This document shows positions 50,987 to 59,454 of a stretch of DNA of 64,000 nucleotides, piece by piece. How positions within the stretch are numbered: the stretch's first letter is position 1; each line of letters begins with the position of its first letter. The stretch is from contig NZ_WVVW01000001.1 in NCBI RefSeq assembly GCF_009857815.1, forward strand, positions 682,001 to 746,000, given 5' to 3'. Under the pieces are notes generated by a model. That model did not search any database and was not told the origin of the DNA. It saw only the letters and a list, made by a program, of their open reading frames with translations. This DNA is from Pseudomaricurvus sp. HS19 (GTDB lineage Bacteria; Pseudomonadota; Gammaproteobacteria; Pseudomonadales; Cellvibrionaceae). The position numbers and the translations under genes are program-made.

Positions 50987-52612
50987 ATGAAAGGGATATC
51001 CCTGCTTACCGCCGCCGTTATGATGGCATCGGCCACCTTCGCCGTCGCCGACAAGCCCGGCAAATCCGCCTCTGTCATTCCCGATTACCAAAAGCAAAAC
51101 CCCTACTTCATCGAAGGCGTACAGGACGTACTGAAAAAACATCATGGTTCCCGTCAGGCCAAGAACGTAATTCTGTTTGTCGGTGATGGCATGGGCGTAT
51201 CCACCATTACCGCTGCACGGATTCTGGAAGGCCAGCTTAAAGGCCAGCAGGGCGAAGAGAATAACCTCGCCATGGATCTCTTCCCCTACACCGGTATGGC
51301 CAAGACTTATAACGTCGATGCCCAGACCCCGGACTCCGCCGGCACCATGACCGCCATGATGTCCGGTGTAAAAACCGACGTTGGCGTCATCGGCGTTGAC
51401 GAAGATATCGTGCGCGGCGACTGTAGCACCGTTGCCGGTAACGAGCTGGTAACCGCACTGGAACTGGCCGAAATCGCCGGCATGTCCACCGGTATTGTCT
51501 CCACCGCCCGTATCACTCACGCCACCCCTGCCGCAACCTACGCCAAGTCTGCTGATCGGGATTGGGAAGACAATTCCGATATGCCTCCGGCGGCACAGCA
51601 GGCTGGTTGTGAGGATATTGCCTCCCAGCTGGTGAATTTCGAAAGCAACCTGAAAGCTCGCTTCCCGCAAGCGAAGAAAATCGATGGTCTTGAAGTGGCC
51701 ATGGGTGGTGGCCGTCGTCACTTCCTGCCCAAGGATGCGGCCTACAACAGTCCCGATGCCGTCAGTTCCGTGGAAGGTGATCGCACCGACGGTCGTGACC
51801 TGACTGCCGAGTGGAAAGCCATGTACCCCAAAGGGGCGTACGTCTATGACCGTAGTGGCTTTGACGCGGTGAACACCAACCGCACCGAAAAGCTGTTTGG
51901 CCTGTTCAATGAGTCTCACATGCAGTACGAGGCTGATCGCGGCAACGATATCGCCGGTGAGCCCTCTATCGCCGAAATGACTACTAAGGCCATCAATATT
52001 CTGGATAACAACCACAAGGGTTATTTCCTGATGGTGGAATCCGGTCGTATCGACCATGGTCACCACGCCGGTAGCGCCTTTAACGCCCTGACCGACACGG
52101 TGGCACTCTCTGACGCTGTGAAAGCCGCTATCGATGCCTCTGACATGCGAGAGACACTGATCATTGTGACCGCCGACCACAGCCACGTATTTACCATTGC
52201 CGGTTATCCCAAACGTGGTAACCCCATTCTCGGCAAGGTGGTATCTGTCGGTTCCGATGAGCCCGAGCTGGCCAGTGATGGCCTGCCCTACACCACCCTT
52301 GGTTACACCAATGGTCCGGGGTTCCGCGACCTGGGTGATGTAACCGATGCAGACGTTGCCTACAACCAGCCGGCGGTTGGCGGTCGCGTTGACCTCACCT
52401 ACGTGAATACAGAGTCCTCCGGTTACCACCAGGAAACCCTGGTACCCCTGGGCTCGGAAACTCACGCGGGTGAGGACGTGGCGGTCTACGGTGCCGGTCC
52501 CGGGGCGCAAATGGTCAGCGGTACCAACGAGCAGAGCGTGGTCTTCCACGTGATGAACGTCAGTGCCGGTCTGGAAAACGCAGCCAGCGACGCCATGAAG
52601 AAACGCAAGTAA
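50987..52612 (+). CDS. Alkaline phosphatase
   Basis: 541 residues with a signal peptide (LLTAAVMMASATFAVA). Metal-site motifs are intact: FVGDGMGVST, the catalytic serine in TPDSAGTMTAM, HATPAATYA, ESGRIDHGHHAG and TADHSHVF. The overall size and the VFHVMN C-terminus resemble the phosphatases of marine animals and bacteria rather than the 471-residue E. coli PhoA. It should release phosphate from organic phosphoesters in the periplasm. AAGGAG lies 11 bases before the ATG. Confidence 0.93.
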   Translation: MKGISLLTAAVMMASATFAVADKPGKSASVIPDYQKQNPYFIEGVQDVLKKHHGSRQAKNVILFVGDGMGVSTITAARILEGQLKGQQGEENNLAMDLFPYTGMAKTYNVDAQTPDSAGTMTAMMSGVKTDVGVIGVDEDIVRGDCSTVAGNELVTALELAEIAGMSTGIVSTARITHATPAATYAKSADRDWEDNSDMPPAAQQAGCEDIASQLVNFESNLKARFPQAKKIDGLEVAMGGGRRHFLPKDAAYNSPDAVSSVEGDRTDGRDLTAEWKAMYPKGAYVYDRSGFDAVNTNRTEKLFGLFNESHMQYEADRGNDIAGEPSIAEMTTKAINILDNNHKGYFLMVESGRIDHGHHAGSAFNALTDTVALSDAVKAAIDASDMRETLIIVTADHSHVFTIAGYPKRGNPILGKVVSVGSDEPELASDGLPYTTLGYTNGPGFRDLGDVTDADVAYNQPAVGGRVDLTYVNTESSGYHQETLVPLGSETHAGEDVAVYGAGPGAQMVSGTNEQSVVFHVMNVSAGLENAASDAMKKRK

Positions 52613-52710
52613 CTGTGACCGGGCGAGCATTCCCGCTCGCCCCGATCTGCTGCGGGCAGGCGCTATCGTCGGCGCCCTGCCCCGCAGCTCTTCAGACTGG
52701 AAGTATCCGT

Positions 52711-53463
52711 ATGTTGAATAGCATGATCAAAAAGTATCGAGTCCCGGCGCTGCTGCTCGGTGGTCTGCTGCCGGCAGCTGCTGGTGCAAACACCGAGTCC
52801 AGGGCCGCAGCCTGTGAGACCACTACCGTAGTGCACGCCTATTACCAGATCTCGCGCCAGCGCCAGGGTGAGACCGCAACCCAATCCACCATCGAAGTGA
52901 TCCGCAACCACCATCAGGTCGCCTATCGCAATCCTGACCTCAAGGTTACCGATCTCTGGGAGCAGACCCCCAAACAGAGACTGCATCTGGTGCGTTATTT
53001 TGACGCCTATGAACGAGGCATCGAGTATCAGCCCAATGAAATTGAAGGCAGCCACGACTGGGGCGCCAAGTACTTCCTGATATCAGAGCAGCAGCGACAG
53101 TCTATGGGCGAAAACGACTCAGCCACCAACTGCGCGGAAGCCAAAACGCTGGTAAGTCGCTCTGATGATGGCAACCTGACCCTGCGTTGGTCCAGCCACT
53201 ACCAGTTGCCGGAAAGCATCAGTCTGGAGACCCCGGCCGAAACGACCGAGTGGAAATTACTGAAGGTTGAAGCAGACAGTGCCGTGGTGGAAAGCAGCTT
53301 GCAGCAACTGGGGCACTACCAGACCACCGACTACACCGATATTGGTGACAGTGAATCGGACCCATTCCTGCGCAAGATGATCAACCTGGGGTTTGTGGAG
53401 CATGGCCATCACGGTGTTTATGATGCTGATGGTCATGACCTCGGTGGGGAGCACAACCATTAA
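52711..53463 (+). CDS. Secreted hypothetical protein with His-rich tail
   Basis: 250 residues. A signal peptide (VPALLLGGLLPAAAGA) is followed by a domain with no recognised family. The C-terminus VEHGHHGVYDADGHDLGGEHNH has six histidines and four acidic residues in about 22 residues, a metal-binding tail. It starts 98 bases after the phosphatase stop on the same strand and is probably cotranscribed. A role in supplying zinc or magnesium to the phosphatase is conceivable but unsupported by motifs. Confidence 0.7.
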   Translation: MLNSMIKKYRVPALLLGGLLPAAAGANTESRAAACETTTVVHAYYQISRQRQGETATQSTIEVIRNHHQVAYRNPDLKVTDLWEQTPKQRLHLVRYFDAYERGIEYQPNEIEGSHDWGAKYFLISEQQRQSMGENDSATNCAEAKTLVSRSDDGNLTLRWSSHYQLPESISLETPAETTEWKLLKVEADSAVVESSLQQLGHYQTTDYTDIGDSESDPFLRKMINLGFVEHGHHGVYDADGHDLGGEHNH

Positions 53464-53485
53464 CCGACTACGGTCACGCCTGTCG

Positions 53486-53618
53486 CTCCCCTGGCGTTAT
53501 CCCTTTCTCTCCCCTACCGTCACCCCTTTACCTCCCCTACCGTCATCCCTTTCTCTCCCCTACCGTCACCCCTTTACCTCCCCTACCGTCATCCCTTTCT
53601 CTCCCCTACCGTCATCCC
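53486..53618 (+). repeat. 23-bp tandem repeat array
   Basis: Six units of 23 bases (CTCCCCTACCGTCATCCCTTTCT) begin 23 bases after the preceding stop. Units 2-5 alternate between two versions ending CATCCCTTTCT and CACCCCTTTAC, so the true period is 46 bases; the first is degenerate and the sixth merges into a REP-like element. It is pyrimidine-rich on the plus strand. No spacers, so it is not CRISPR. Confidence 0.9.
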
Positions 53619-53677
53619 CGCGCAGGCGGGGATCCAGAGATCAGGTAAGACAGGATTCCCGCTTGCGCTGGAATGAC
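53611..53677. repeat. REP-like inverted pair
   Basis: GTCATCCCCGCGCAGGCGGGGATCC (53611-53635) and its near inverse GGATTCCCGCTTGCGCTGGAATGAC (53653-53677) face each other. Each half has its own hairpin. This GTCATTCCCGCG-type element is scattered through many proteobacterial genomes, usually between genes. Confidence 0.85.
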
Positions 53678-53714
53678 CGTGCGGGGGTGCTCTACCACTT
53701 CACTCACATATCCC

Positions 53715-54089
53715 TCAGGCATCAGGGGTACAGAAAACCCCAAACTTGTTGCCATCCAGGTCGCGGAAGTAGGCAGCATAGAGCATACCGTCCATACGTG
53801 GACCGGGAGCGCCCTCACAGCTACCGCCCAGTTCCAGCGCTTTGTTATAGACCGCGGTTACCTCTTCCGGGTTCTTACCCGCCAGCGCCACCATGGTGCC
53901 ATTACCAACCGTGGCTGGCTCCCCGTTGAACGGTTTGTTAATGGCCAGCTTGGCACCATCGCCCAGCGCATAGAACAGAGTACGATCACTTTTGAATCCC
54001 AACTGCCCGTTCCAGAGTTTTACAAATTCGTTGTAGAAGGCTTCGGCGCGGGCCAGGTCGTTGGTGCCAAGGTTGATATGGGAAATCAT
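53715..54089 (-). CDS. VOC family (glyoxalase-like) protein
   Basis: 124 residues, one VOC-fold domain starting MISHINLGTNDLARAEAFYNEF. The usual metal-ligand positions are partly present (His near 4, Glu in FCTPDA region unclear), so it may be a binding protein rather than an enzyme. ATG follows GAACTGAGAG. It is transcribed in the same direction as the SnoaL-TetR gene upstream of it, so it may belong to the neighbouring regulon. Confidence 0.8.
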   Translation of the reverse strand: MISHINLGTNDLARAEAFYNEFVKLWNGQLGFKSDRTLFYALGDGAKLAINKPFNGEPATVGNGTMVALAGKNPEEVTAVYNKALELGGSCEGAPGPRMDGMLYAAYFRDLDGNKFGVFCTPDA

Positions 54090-54168
54090 CTCTCAGTTCC
54101 TTTTTTGTTGTGGTCTTAAAACAGTGATACGGAAAATCGGCATACACGGTGCCAGTTGAATAGCCGGA

Positions 54169-55149
54169 TCAAACGGCTTCGTCCAACACCGCCTGTATAC
54201 TTTTTGCCAGCCAGTTCACCATGTGCGGATCCACCTTGCGCTGCTGATCCATGTTCAACTGTACATTGTATAGCGCGAATCCGGCACAGAGTGCCATGAT
54301 CTCCCGGGCGCGGCTCTCCCGGTTGTCTGAACCCAGCCACTCCAGCATAGGCTCGACCGCGTACTCCTTGAGTATCCGGATGGCGATCTCCCTCGCCTCT
54401 TCGTTGCCGGTGGCCAGTATGGTCATGGCGTGGGGGCAGTTAACCTGGTTGGGATCCGCAAGCAGGTTGGCAACATGTTCACCAAATTTGTCCCGCGATA
54501 CCGGTGGACGGGGCGGCCCCATGGCATCAATCAGTGCCGCCTCAAACAGGCCTGCCTTGGTGCCAAAATGACGAAACAGGATGGTGGGCGAGAGCCCCAC
54601 CAGATCGGCGATTTTGCGAATGCCCGCCTCGGAATAACCGACTGTAGAAAAAATCTGCTGGGCGGCGGTAATAATCTTCTGCTTGGCCGGGGACATCTCC
54701 ACCGCGCGTTCGGATGCCGCTCCTGCACCTTCTGCGGCGACTTTGCGCAGGTTCTTGCGGTTACCATCGTCAGAGACATCCAACACCTGGCAGCGCCGCT
54801 GGCTGAAGCGCCACTCCCCGCCTACCCGCTCAAACTCATCACTGTAGATGCCGGTCTCGGCTACCCGCCACTGCATGGAAAGGCCAGGTTGTATCAGGGT
54901 GTAACGGGACCGGCAGATGGCCGTGTCCTTTGCCTGATCGACTTCAACAATGGGGTTGTGTATCAGCCGCTCACCGGTTGAGGCCTGCTCCTGCCAGGCG
55001 GCCTGCAGCTGCTGCGGCCCGAGAAACTCCCCGTCCGCCTCCAGCTGCACACGGGCGTGAGCAAACAGCCCGGCCGCCAGTTCGGTTTCGCCACAATTCA
55101 AAAGCTCGGCGCAACGATACACCAGGTTAACGATACTTGAGGAATCCAT
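54169..55149 (-). CDS. SnoaL-TetR fusion regulator
   Basis: 326 residues in two parts. Residues about 1-125 form an NTF2/SnoaL-like fold (VNLVYRCAELLNCGETELAAGLFAHAR, then VDQAKDTAICRSRYTLIQPG and GGEWRFSQRRCQVL). After an alanine- and glutamate-rich linker, residues about 154-200 form a TetR helix-turn-helix (QKIITAAQQIFSTVGYSEAGIRKIADLVGLS) and a helical ligand/dimer domain follows. A TetR preceded by SnoaL is unusual. It is divergent from a seven-gene catabolic operon, with inverted repeats between, and should repress it until a pathway compound is bound. Confidence 0.85.
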   Translation of the reverse strand: MDSSSIVNLVYRCAELLNCGETELAAGLFAHARVQLEADGEFLGPQQLQAAWQEQASTGERLIHNPIVEVDQAKDTAICRSRYTLIQPGLSMQWRVAETGIYSDEFERVGGEWRFSQRRCQVLDVSDDGNRKNLRKVAAEGAGAASERAVEMSPAKQKIITAAQQIFSTVGYSEAGIRKIADLVGLSPTILFRHFGTKAGLFEAALIDAMGPPRPPVSRDKFGEHVANLLADPNQVNCPHAMTILATGNEEAREIAIRILKEYAVEPMLEWLGSDNRESRAREIMALCAGFALYNVQLNMDQQRKVDPHMVNWLAKSIQAVLDEAV

Positions 55150-55296
55150 AGTTTCAGCCGTATATCTGTTCCGATTTCTGCCAGCGCAACATGGTAAGCA
55201 GGCCCGGCCCTCAGGGCCAGCGCCAACCCAGTCTTCACGCTACTTAACGCGAGCCAGCCCTCACAGGGGTGGACATCTGCGCTAACGTTATCATAC

Positions 55297-55312
55297 GATC
55301 ACACTCGTGATC
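55297..55312. promoter_or_regulatory. Inverted repeat GATCAC-ACTC-GTGATC
   Basis: Perfect 6-bp arms around a 4-base spacer in the gap between the SnoaL-TetR gene and the SDR-led operon. Candidate operator. Confidence 0.5.
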
Positions 55313-55317
55313 CACTG

Positions 55318-55331
55318 ATAACACCTGTTAT
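55318..55331. promoter_or_regulatory. Inverted repeat ATAACA-CC-TGTTAT
   Basis: Perfect 6-bp arms around a 2-base spacer, five bases after the other repeat and 20 bases before a TATAAA at 55352-55357. TetR proteins often bind such sites; this is the best candidate operator in the divergent promoter. Confidence 0.55.
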
Positions 55332-55371
55332 TCAGCAATAACAATCTACTGTATAAACCTGAGTTAACCCA

Positions 55372-56115
55372 ATGAAAAATAAGGTCGTATTAATTACCGG
55401 CGCAGCGTCAGGCCTGGGCCTGGCAACTGCTACCAGGCTGGCCGTCGCAGGCGCTGATCTCTCCCTGGTGGACGTAAACGAGGCAGGTCTGGCGCAAGCC
55501 GCTGAACAATTGCGCAGCCACGGCGTGCGCGTGCTGACCCGCTGCTGCGACCTTTCTGTAGCTGACAACTGCCAGCAGTCCATAGCGGCAACCCTGGCCG
55601 AGTTCGGGCGCCTCGACGGTCTCTGTAATGTGGCGGCGGTTATGCTCCCCAGCCGCACCACCGAGATGCAAGCCGGCGCCTTTGAAAAGACCCTGGCGGT
55701 CAATCTGGCTGCGCCTTTCTATCTTATTCAGGCTGCCCTGCCCCACCTGATTGAGAGCGCGGGCGCGATCGTCAACGTAGCCTCCGCCGTGGGTATTACT
55801 GCACAGGCCTATAACGCCGCCTACTGTGCCACCAAAGCAGGCCTGATCCAGATGACCAAGTCGTTGGCAATGGAATACATGCACGACAAGGTGCGCATTA
55901 ACGCCGTAGCCCCCGGCGGCATGATGACACCACTGGCGCGCAACATGATGAACGTAACTGACCCGGACCCCACGCTGCTGGGGCGGGCCTCTCCATTACG
56001 GGGTCTGGTGGAGATGGATGAAGTAGCAGACATGGTGGCCTTTTTGGCCTCGGACCAGGCCCAGGGTTACCACGGTGCCTGTATTGTGATCGATAAAGGT
56101 ATGTGTGCCGGCTGA
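55372..56115 (+). CDS. Short-chain dehydrogenase/reductase (first of two)
   Basis: 247 residues, classical SDR: cofactor loop TGAASGLGLA, Ser in VNVASAVG and the active-site YCATK. The acidic residue at the end of beta-2 (LVDVNEAG) predicts NAD(H) preference. A probable oxidation of an alcohol or diol produced by the downstream oxygenase. It is the first gene of the operon. The product is strongly similar to the SDR at 61292, including the shared C-terminal region with AVAPGGM and VAFLASD. Confidence 0.9.
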   Translation: MKNKVVLITGAASGLGLATATRLAVAGADLSLVDVNEAGLAQAAEQLRSHGVRVLTRCCDLSVADNCQQSIAATLAEFGRLDGLCNVAAVMLPSRTTEMQAGAFEKTLAVNLAAPFYLIQAALPHLIESAGAIVNVASAVGITAQAYNAAYCATKAGLIQMTKSLAMEYMHDKVRINAVAPGGMMTPLARNMMNVTDPDPTLLGRASPLRGLVEMDEVADMVAFLASDQAQGYHGACIVIDKGMCAG

Positions 56116-56150
56116 GCCCACAACCGTTTTTTTGCAGAGAGGGAAAAATC

Positions 56151-57800
56151 ATGAGATGCGAACCCCATCCGTTCAGTGGCGCCATCTACCAGGAAGAGGA
56201 AGGCAACCTGGTACGGGTTACCGATGAGAAGCGTGGCAAGTCCGGCCTCTTCACCTGGGACGGCAAGTGGATAGAAGGCGATATGAGTTACGCCGATCCC
56301 CATATGCTCTACCTGGTGGGCGCGCCCAACCTGCCACCGGAAAAAGATATTTTCTGGACCGTACTGCCTCCCCACGAGAGCAGCCCCAAATCCGCATTTA
56401 CCGGCAATATGGGTCGCGGTACCGCCCAGCGTCCCAAAATTGTTGCGCCCTATGTGGGCGACCCGGGCAAGGAAACTGATGAGGGAATGCGCTCCTCGGC
56501 TTACATTCCCCAGGAGTTCCTGCTGGAAAACGATCGCAGGCCAGAGCTGATTCCGGAGGTATACAAACTCAAGTCGCCCATGCCCGGTGGCCCGGTAAAA
56601 ATCCCCACGGATCGCTTTTACAAAAAGGAGTATCACGATCTGGAGGTGGAGCACATCTGGAAGAAGGTCTGGCAGATGGCCTGCCGCGAAGACGACATTC
56701 CCGAGATCGGCGACTACTACCTCTACGATATCGCTCACCTGCAATTTATCGTCGTGCGCACTGGTGACAACGAGTTCAAGGCCTACCCCAACAGCTGCCT
56801 GCACCGCGGCCGCAAGCTGCGCGAGCACAGCGGCAAGGGCGCCCGTGAATTCCGCTGTGCCTACCACGGCTGGAGCTGGAAGATTGATGGCTCACTAAAA
56901 GAGCTGCCTGCAGAATGGGACTTCCCTGGTGTGCGTGAGGATGTGTGCCAGCTGCCCGAAGCCAAAGTTGCCACCTGGGCAGGTTTCGTTTTTATTAACC
57001 CGGATCCGGATGCCATCTCTCTCGAAGAGCACATGGGGCCGGAGATGATTCAGCACTACGAGAAGATCCAGCTGCAACATCGCTACAAGCACGCCGATGT
57101 GGTGAAGGTGGTGCGCTGCAACTGGAAACTGGCCATGGAAGCCTTCCTTGAGGCCTACCACACCATCGCCACCCACCCGCAGCTGCTGTTGGCTGGCGGA
57201 GACCTGTCCGATAACCGCCACGACGTATTCGGCAATTGGGGCCGCCTGGGCCACATCAACGTCAGCGGTTCCAGCCCCCATCGGGGCATTGTGATCGACG
57301 AGCAGACCGCTCTCGCCACCTACCGTGGCGTCGCCGACTTCAACCGCGAATACCTGCGTGGCCATATCGGCGACGACGTGGAAAAGTTCTCCGATGCTGA
57401 ATTGAACGAACAGACCTTCAGCAACCTGTTCCCCAACTTCAGTCCCTGGGGCGGCTGGGGCCGCATCGTCTACCGTTTCCGTCCACACGGTGATAACCCT
57501 GACGAGTGCCTGATGCAGGCCATGCTGCTGGGCCCATGGCCGAAGGACCAGCCCAAGCCCCCCACTACCCCTACCCGCTTCCTGGAAGCGGACCAACTGT
57601 GGGTGGAAGCGGAAGAGCTTGGCACCCTGGCCAAGATCTTCGACCAGGATTGCGGTAATGTGCCGCAGGTCCATGCGGGCCTGAAGACCAAGCAGCCGGC
57701 CTATGTGTGGTACTCCCAATACCAGGAGTCCATCATTCGCAATTTCCATCGCAACTATGAGAAAGCGCTGGGTCTGGAGCCTTCCCAAACGGATATCTGA
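56151..57800 (+). CDS. Rieske oxygenase alpha subunit with N-terminal extension
   Basis: 549 residues, about 100 more than most. The first about 150 residues form a separate, unrecognised region (GNLVRVTDEKRGKSGLF, LYLVGAPNLPPEKDIFW). The Rieske motif CLHRGRKL with CAYHGW follows near 235-260. The iron site is NWKLAMEAFLEAYHTIATHP; the bridging acid is Glu rather than Asp. No reductase or small subunit is encoded in the operon. It probably hydroxylates the pathway substrate. ATG 56151 after GAGAGGGA is chosen. Confidence 0.88.
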   Translation: MRCEPHPFSGAIYQEEEGNLVRVTDEKRGKSGLFTWDGKWIEGDMSYADPHMLYLVGAPNLPPEKDIFWTVLPPHESSPKSAFTGNMGRGTAQRPKIVAPYVGDPGKETDEGMRSSAYIPQEFLLENDRRPELIPEVYKLKSPMPGGPVKIPTDRFYKKEYHDLEVEHIWKKVWQMACREDDIPEIGDYYLYDIAHLQFIVVRTGDNEFKAYPNSCLHRGRKLREHSGKGAREFRCAYHGWSWKIDGSLKELPAEWDFPGVREDVCQLPEAKVATWAGFVFINPDPDAISLEEHMGPEMIQHYEKIQLQHRYKHADVVKVVRCNWKLAMEAFLEAYHTIATHPQLLLAGGDLSDNRHDVFGNWGRLGHINVSGSSPHRGIVIDEQTALATYRGVADFNREYLRGHIGDDVEKFSDAELNEQTFSNLFPNFSPWGGWGRIVYRFRPHGDNPDECLMQAMLLGPWPKDQPKPPTTPTRFLEADQLWVEAEELGTLAKIFDQDCGNVPQVHAGLKTKQPAYVWYSQYQESIIRNFHRNYEKALGLEPSQTDI

Positions 57801-57894
57801 CACCGTTAACCGGGAGGGCTTCTGATAACGTCGTGCTGCGGTACACTGATAGCCAACCGCAGCACCAAACAACCACCAGTGGCAAATAACGATT

Positions 57895-59373
57895 ATGAAA
57901 ACCTTGCAACAACTGTGTGCCGATACCCTGCAACGCCCGGCCGATCGTCCAGCCGTCGAATTTGAAGGCCAGTGGTACAGCTGGGGCCAGCTCAGTGAAG
58001 TGGGGCAGCAATTGCTGGCGCTGCTGCAGGAACAAGGGGTGGCCGACGACGCGCCGGTAACCTTTGTGCCCCGCAATCGCCCCTCTGCCCTCGCAGCCCT
58101 GATGGCATTGATGTCCCGGGGCCGCAATATACACATGCTGTATGCGTTCCAGTCCGCCGCCAGCCTTGCGCGCCAGATTGGAGAACAAAAGCCTGCTGTG
58201 GTGATCGCCGCCGGGCGCGATTTTGCGCCGGAAGTCATTGAGACACTGCAGCAGCTTGGCGCTGCGGGTATATCCCTCGATGAAATACAGGCCAAATCGG
58301 TTCAGGGCTGCGAGCGCAGTACCATCAGCTGCGACAGCAAACTGGACCAGCCCTACATCCAGATTCTTACCAGTGGCACCACCGGCACACCAAAGCAGTT
58401 CCCCATCACCTACGACATGATCGCGAACTACTTTATCGGCGAGAAACTGTTGTCCGGTGAACCGTTTGATTTCAGCCAGGATACTCCCACCCTGCTGGCA
58501 TTCCCCATCGGCAACATCACCGGTATCTACACCACCGTGCCGGCGCTGGTAAAAGGCATGCCCATTATTTTGCTGGATCGCTTTGACCTGCAAAAGTGGC
58601 ATGAGTATGTCGTGCGCTTCCGCCCTGCAGCCAGTGGTATGGCGCCGGCGGGCCTACAAATGTTGCTGGATGCCAATATCCCGGCGGAGGATCTCGCCTC
58701 CATCAAAACCATGGGCGTCGGTGCTGCCCCACTGGATCCCACCGTGCAGCGCGCATTTGAGGAACGCTACGATATCCCCATCCTGCTCTCCTACGGCGCC
58801 ACCGAATTTGGTGGCCCGGTGACCGCCATGACCGGTGCCCTCTACGAAGAGTTTGGCAAAAGCAAATTCAGCAGTGTCGGGCGCGTACTGCCCGGTGGAT
58901 TCAAAATACGTGTCATTGACGCGGACTCCGGCCAGGAGTTGCCGGCCGGTGAAGAGGGCCTGCTGGAAGTGGTCTCGCCGCGCATGGGTGAACACTGGAT
59001 TCGCACATCGGATATCGGCCTGATCGATGCAGACGGCTTCCTCTACATCTGTGGCCGCGCTGACGGTGCCATTATGCGTGGCGGCTTCAAGGTACTGCCG
59101 GAAACCATCGAGAAAGCACTGCTGGAACATCCGGACATCAGCGCCGCCAGCGTTGTGGGCGTGGCAGACCATCGCCTCACCGAAGTTCCGGCGGCGGCCA
59201 TACAGGTGACCCCCGGGCACCCGAAACCTTCCATCGAAGAACTGGAGAAGCACATCCGCGACCGGCTGCTGGCTACCCACGTGCCAGTACACTGGCGCTT
59301 TGTGGAGTCGCTGCCCAAAACACCGTCTTTCAAGGTGCACCGGCCCGCGGTCAAAGAGCTGTTCAGCCAGTAG
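57895..59373 (+). CDS. AMP-dependent acid-CoA ligase family protein
   Basis: 492 residues. Adenylation-domain motifs are visible: TSGTTGTPKQF, SYGATEFGGP, the SDIGLIDADGFLYICGRAD region and the C-terminal LPKTPSFKVHR lysine motif. In most relatives this last motif reads PKTPxGK; Phe replaces Gly here. It likely activates a carboxylic acid, usually to a CoA thioester. Its 492 residues are short for the family but both domains appear complete. Confidence 0.88.
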   Translation: MKTLQQLCADTLQRPADRPAVEFEGQWYSWGQLSEVGQQLLALLQEQGVADDAPVTFVPRNRPSALAALMALMSRGRNIHMLYAFQSAASLARQIGEQKPAVVIAAGRDFAPEVIETLQQLGAAGISLDEIQAKSVQGCERSTISCDSKLDQPYIQILTSGTTGTPKQFPITYDMIANYFIGEKLLSGEPFDFSQDTPTLLAFPIGNITGIYTTVPALVKGMPIILLDRFDLQKWHEYVVRFRPAASGMAPAGLQMLLDANIPAEDLASIKTMGVGAAPLDPTVQRAFEERYDIPILLSYGATEFGGPVTAMTGALYEEFGKSKFSSVGRVLPGGFKIRVIDADSGQELPAGEEGLLEVVSPRMGEHWIRTSDIGLIDADGFLYICGRADGAIMRGGFKVLPETIEKALLEHPDISAASVVGVADHRLTEVPAAAIQVTPGHPKPSIEELEKHIRDRLLATHVPVHWRFVESLPKTPSFKVHRPAVKELFSQ

Positions 59374-59454
59374 CAGCCAGTTTGCAAACCCATAACAACA
59401 AGCGGGCCGTTCCGGTACGGTGCCGCCGGCAACATATTGCCCGGAGAGTGAGAG

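Noticed and set aside
50933-52630. Long open frame (565 codons) antisense to the alkaline phosphatase gene.
   Set aside because: It mirrors the real gene with its clear motifs and signal peptide and encodes a low-complexity Gly/His/Val-rich product; it is a codon-bias shadow.
53486-53618. Regular repeats that might be CRISPR.
   Set aside because: Units follow one another without spacers and no cas genes are near, so this is a tandem array.
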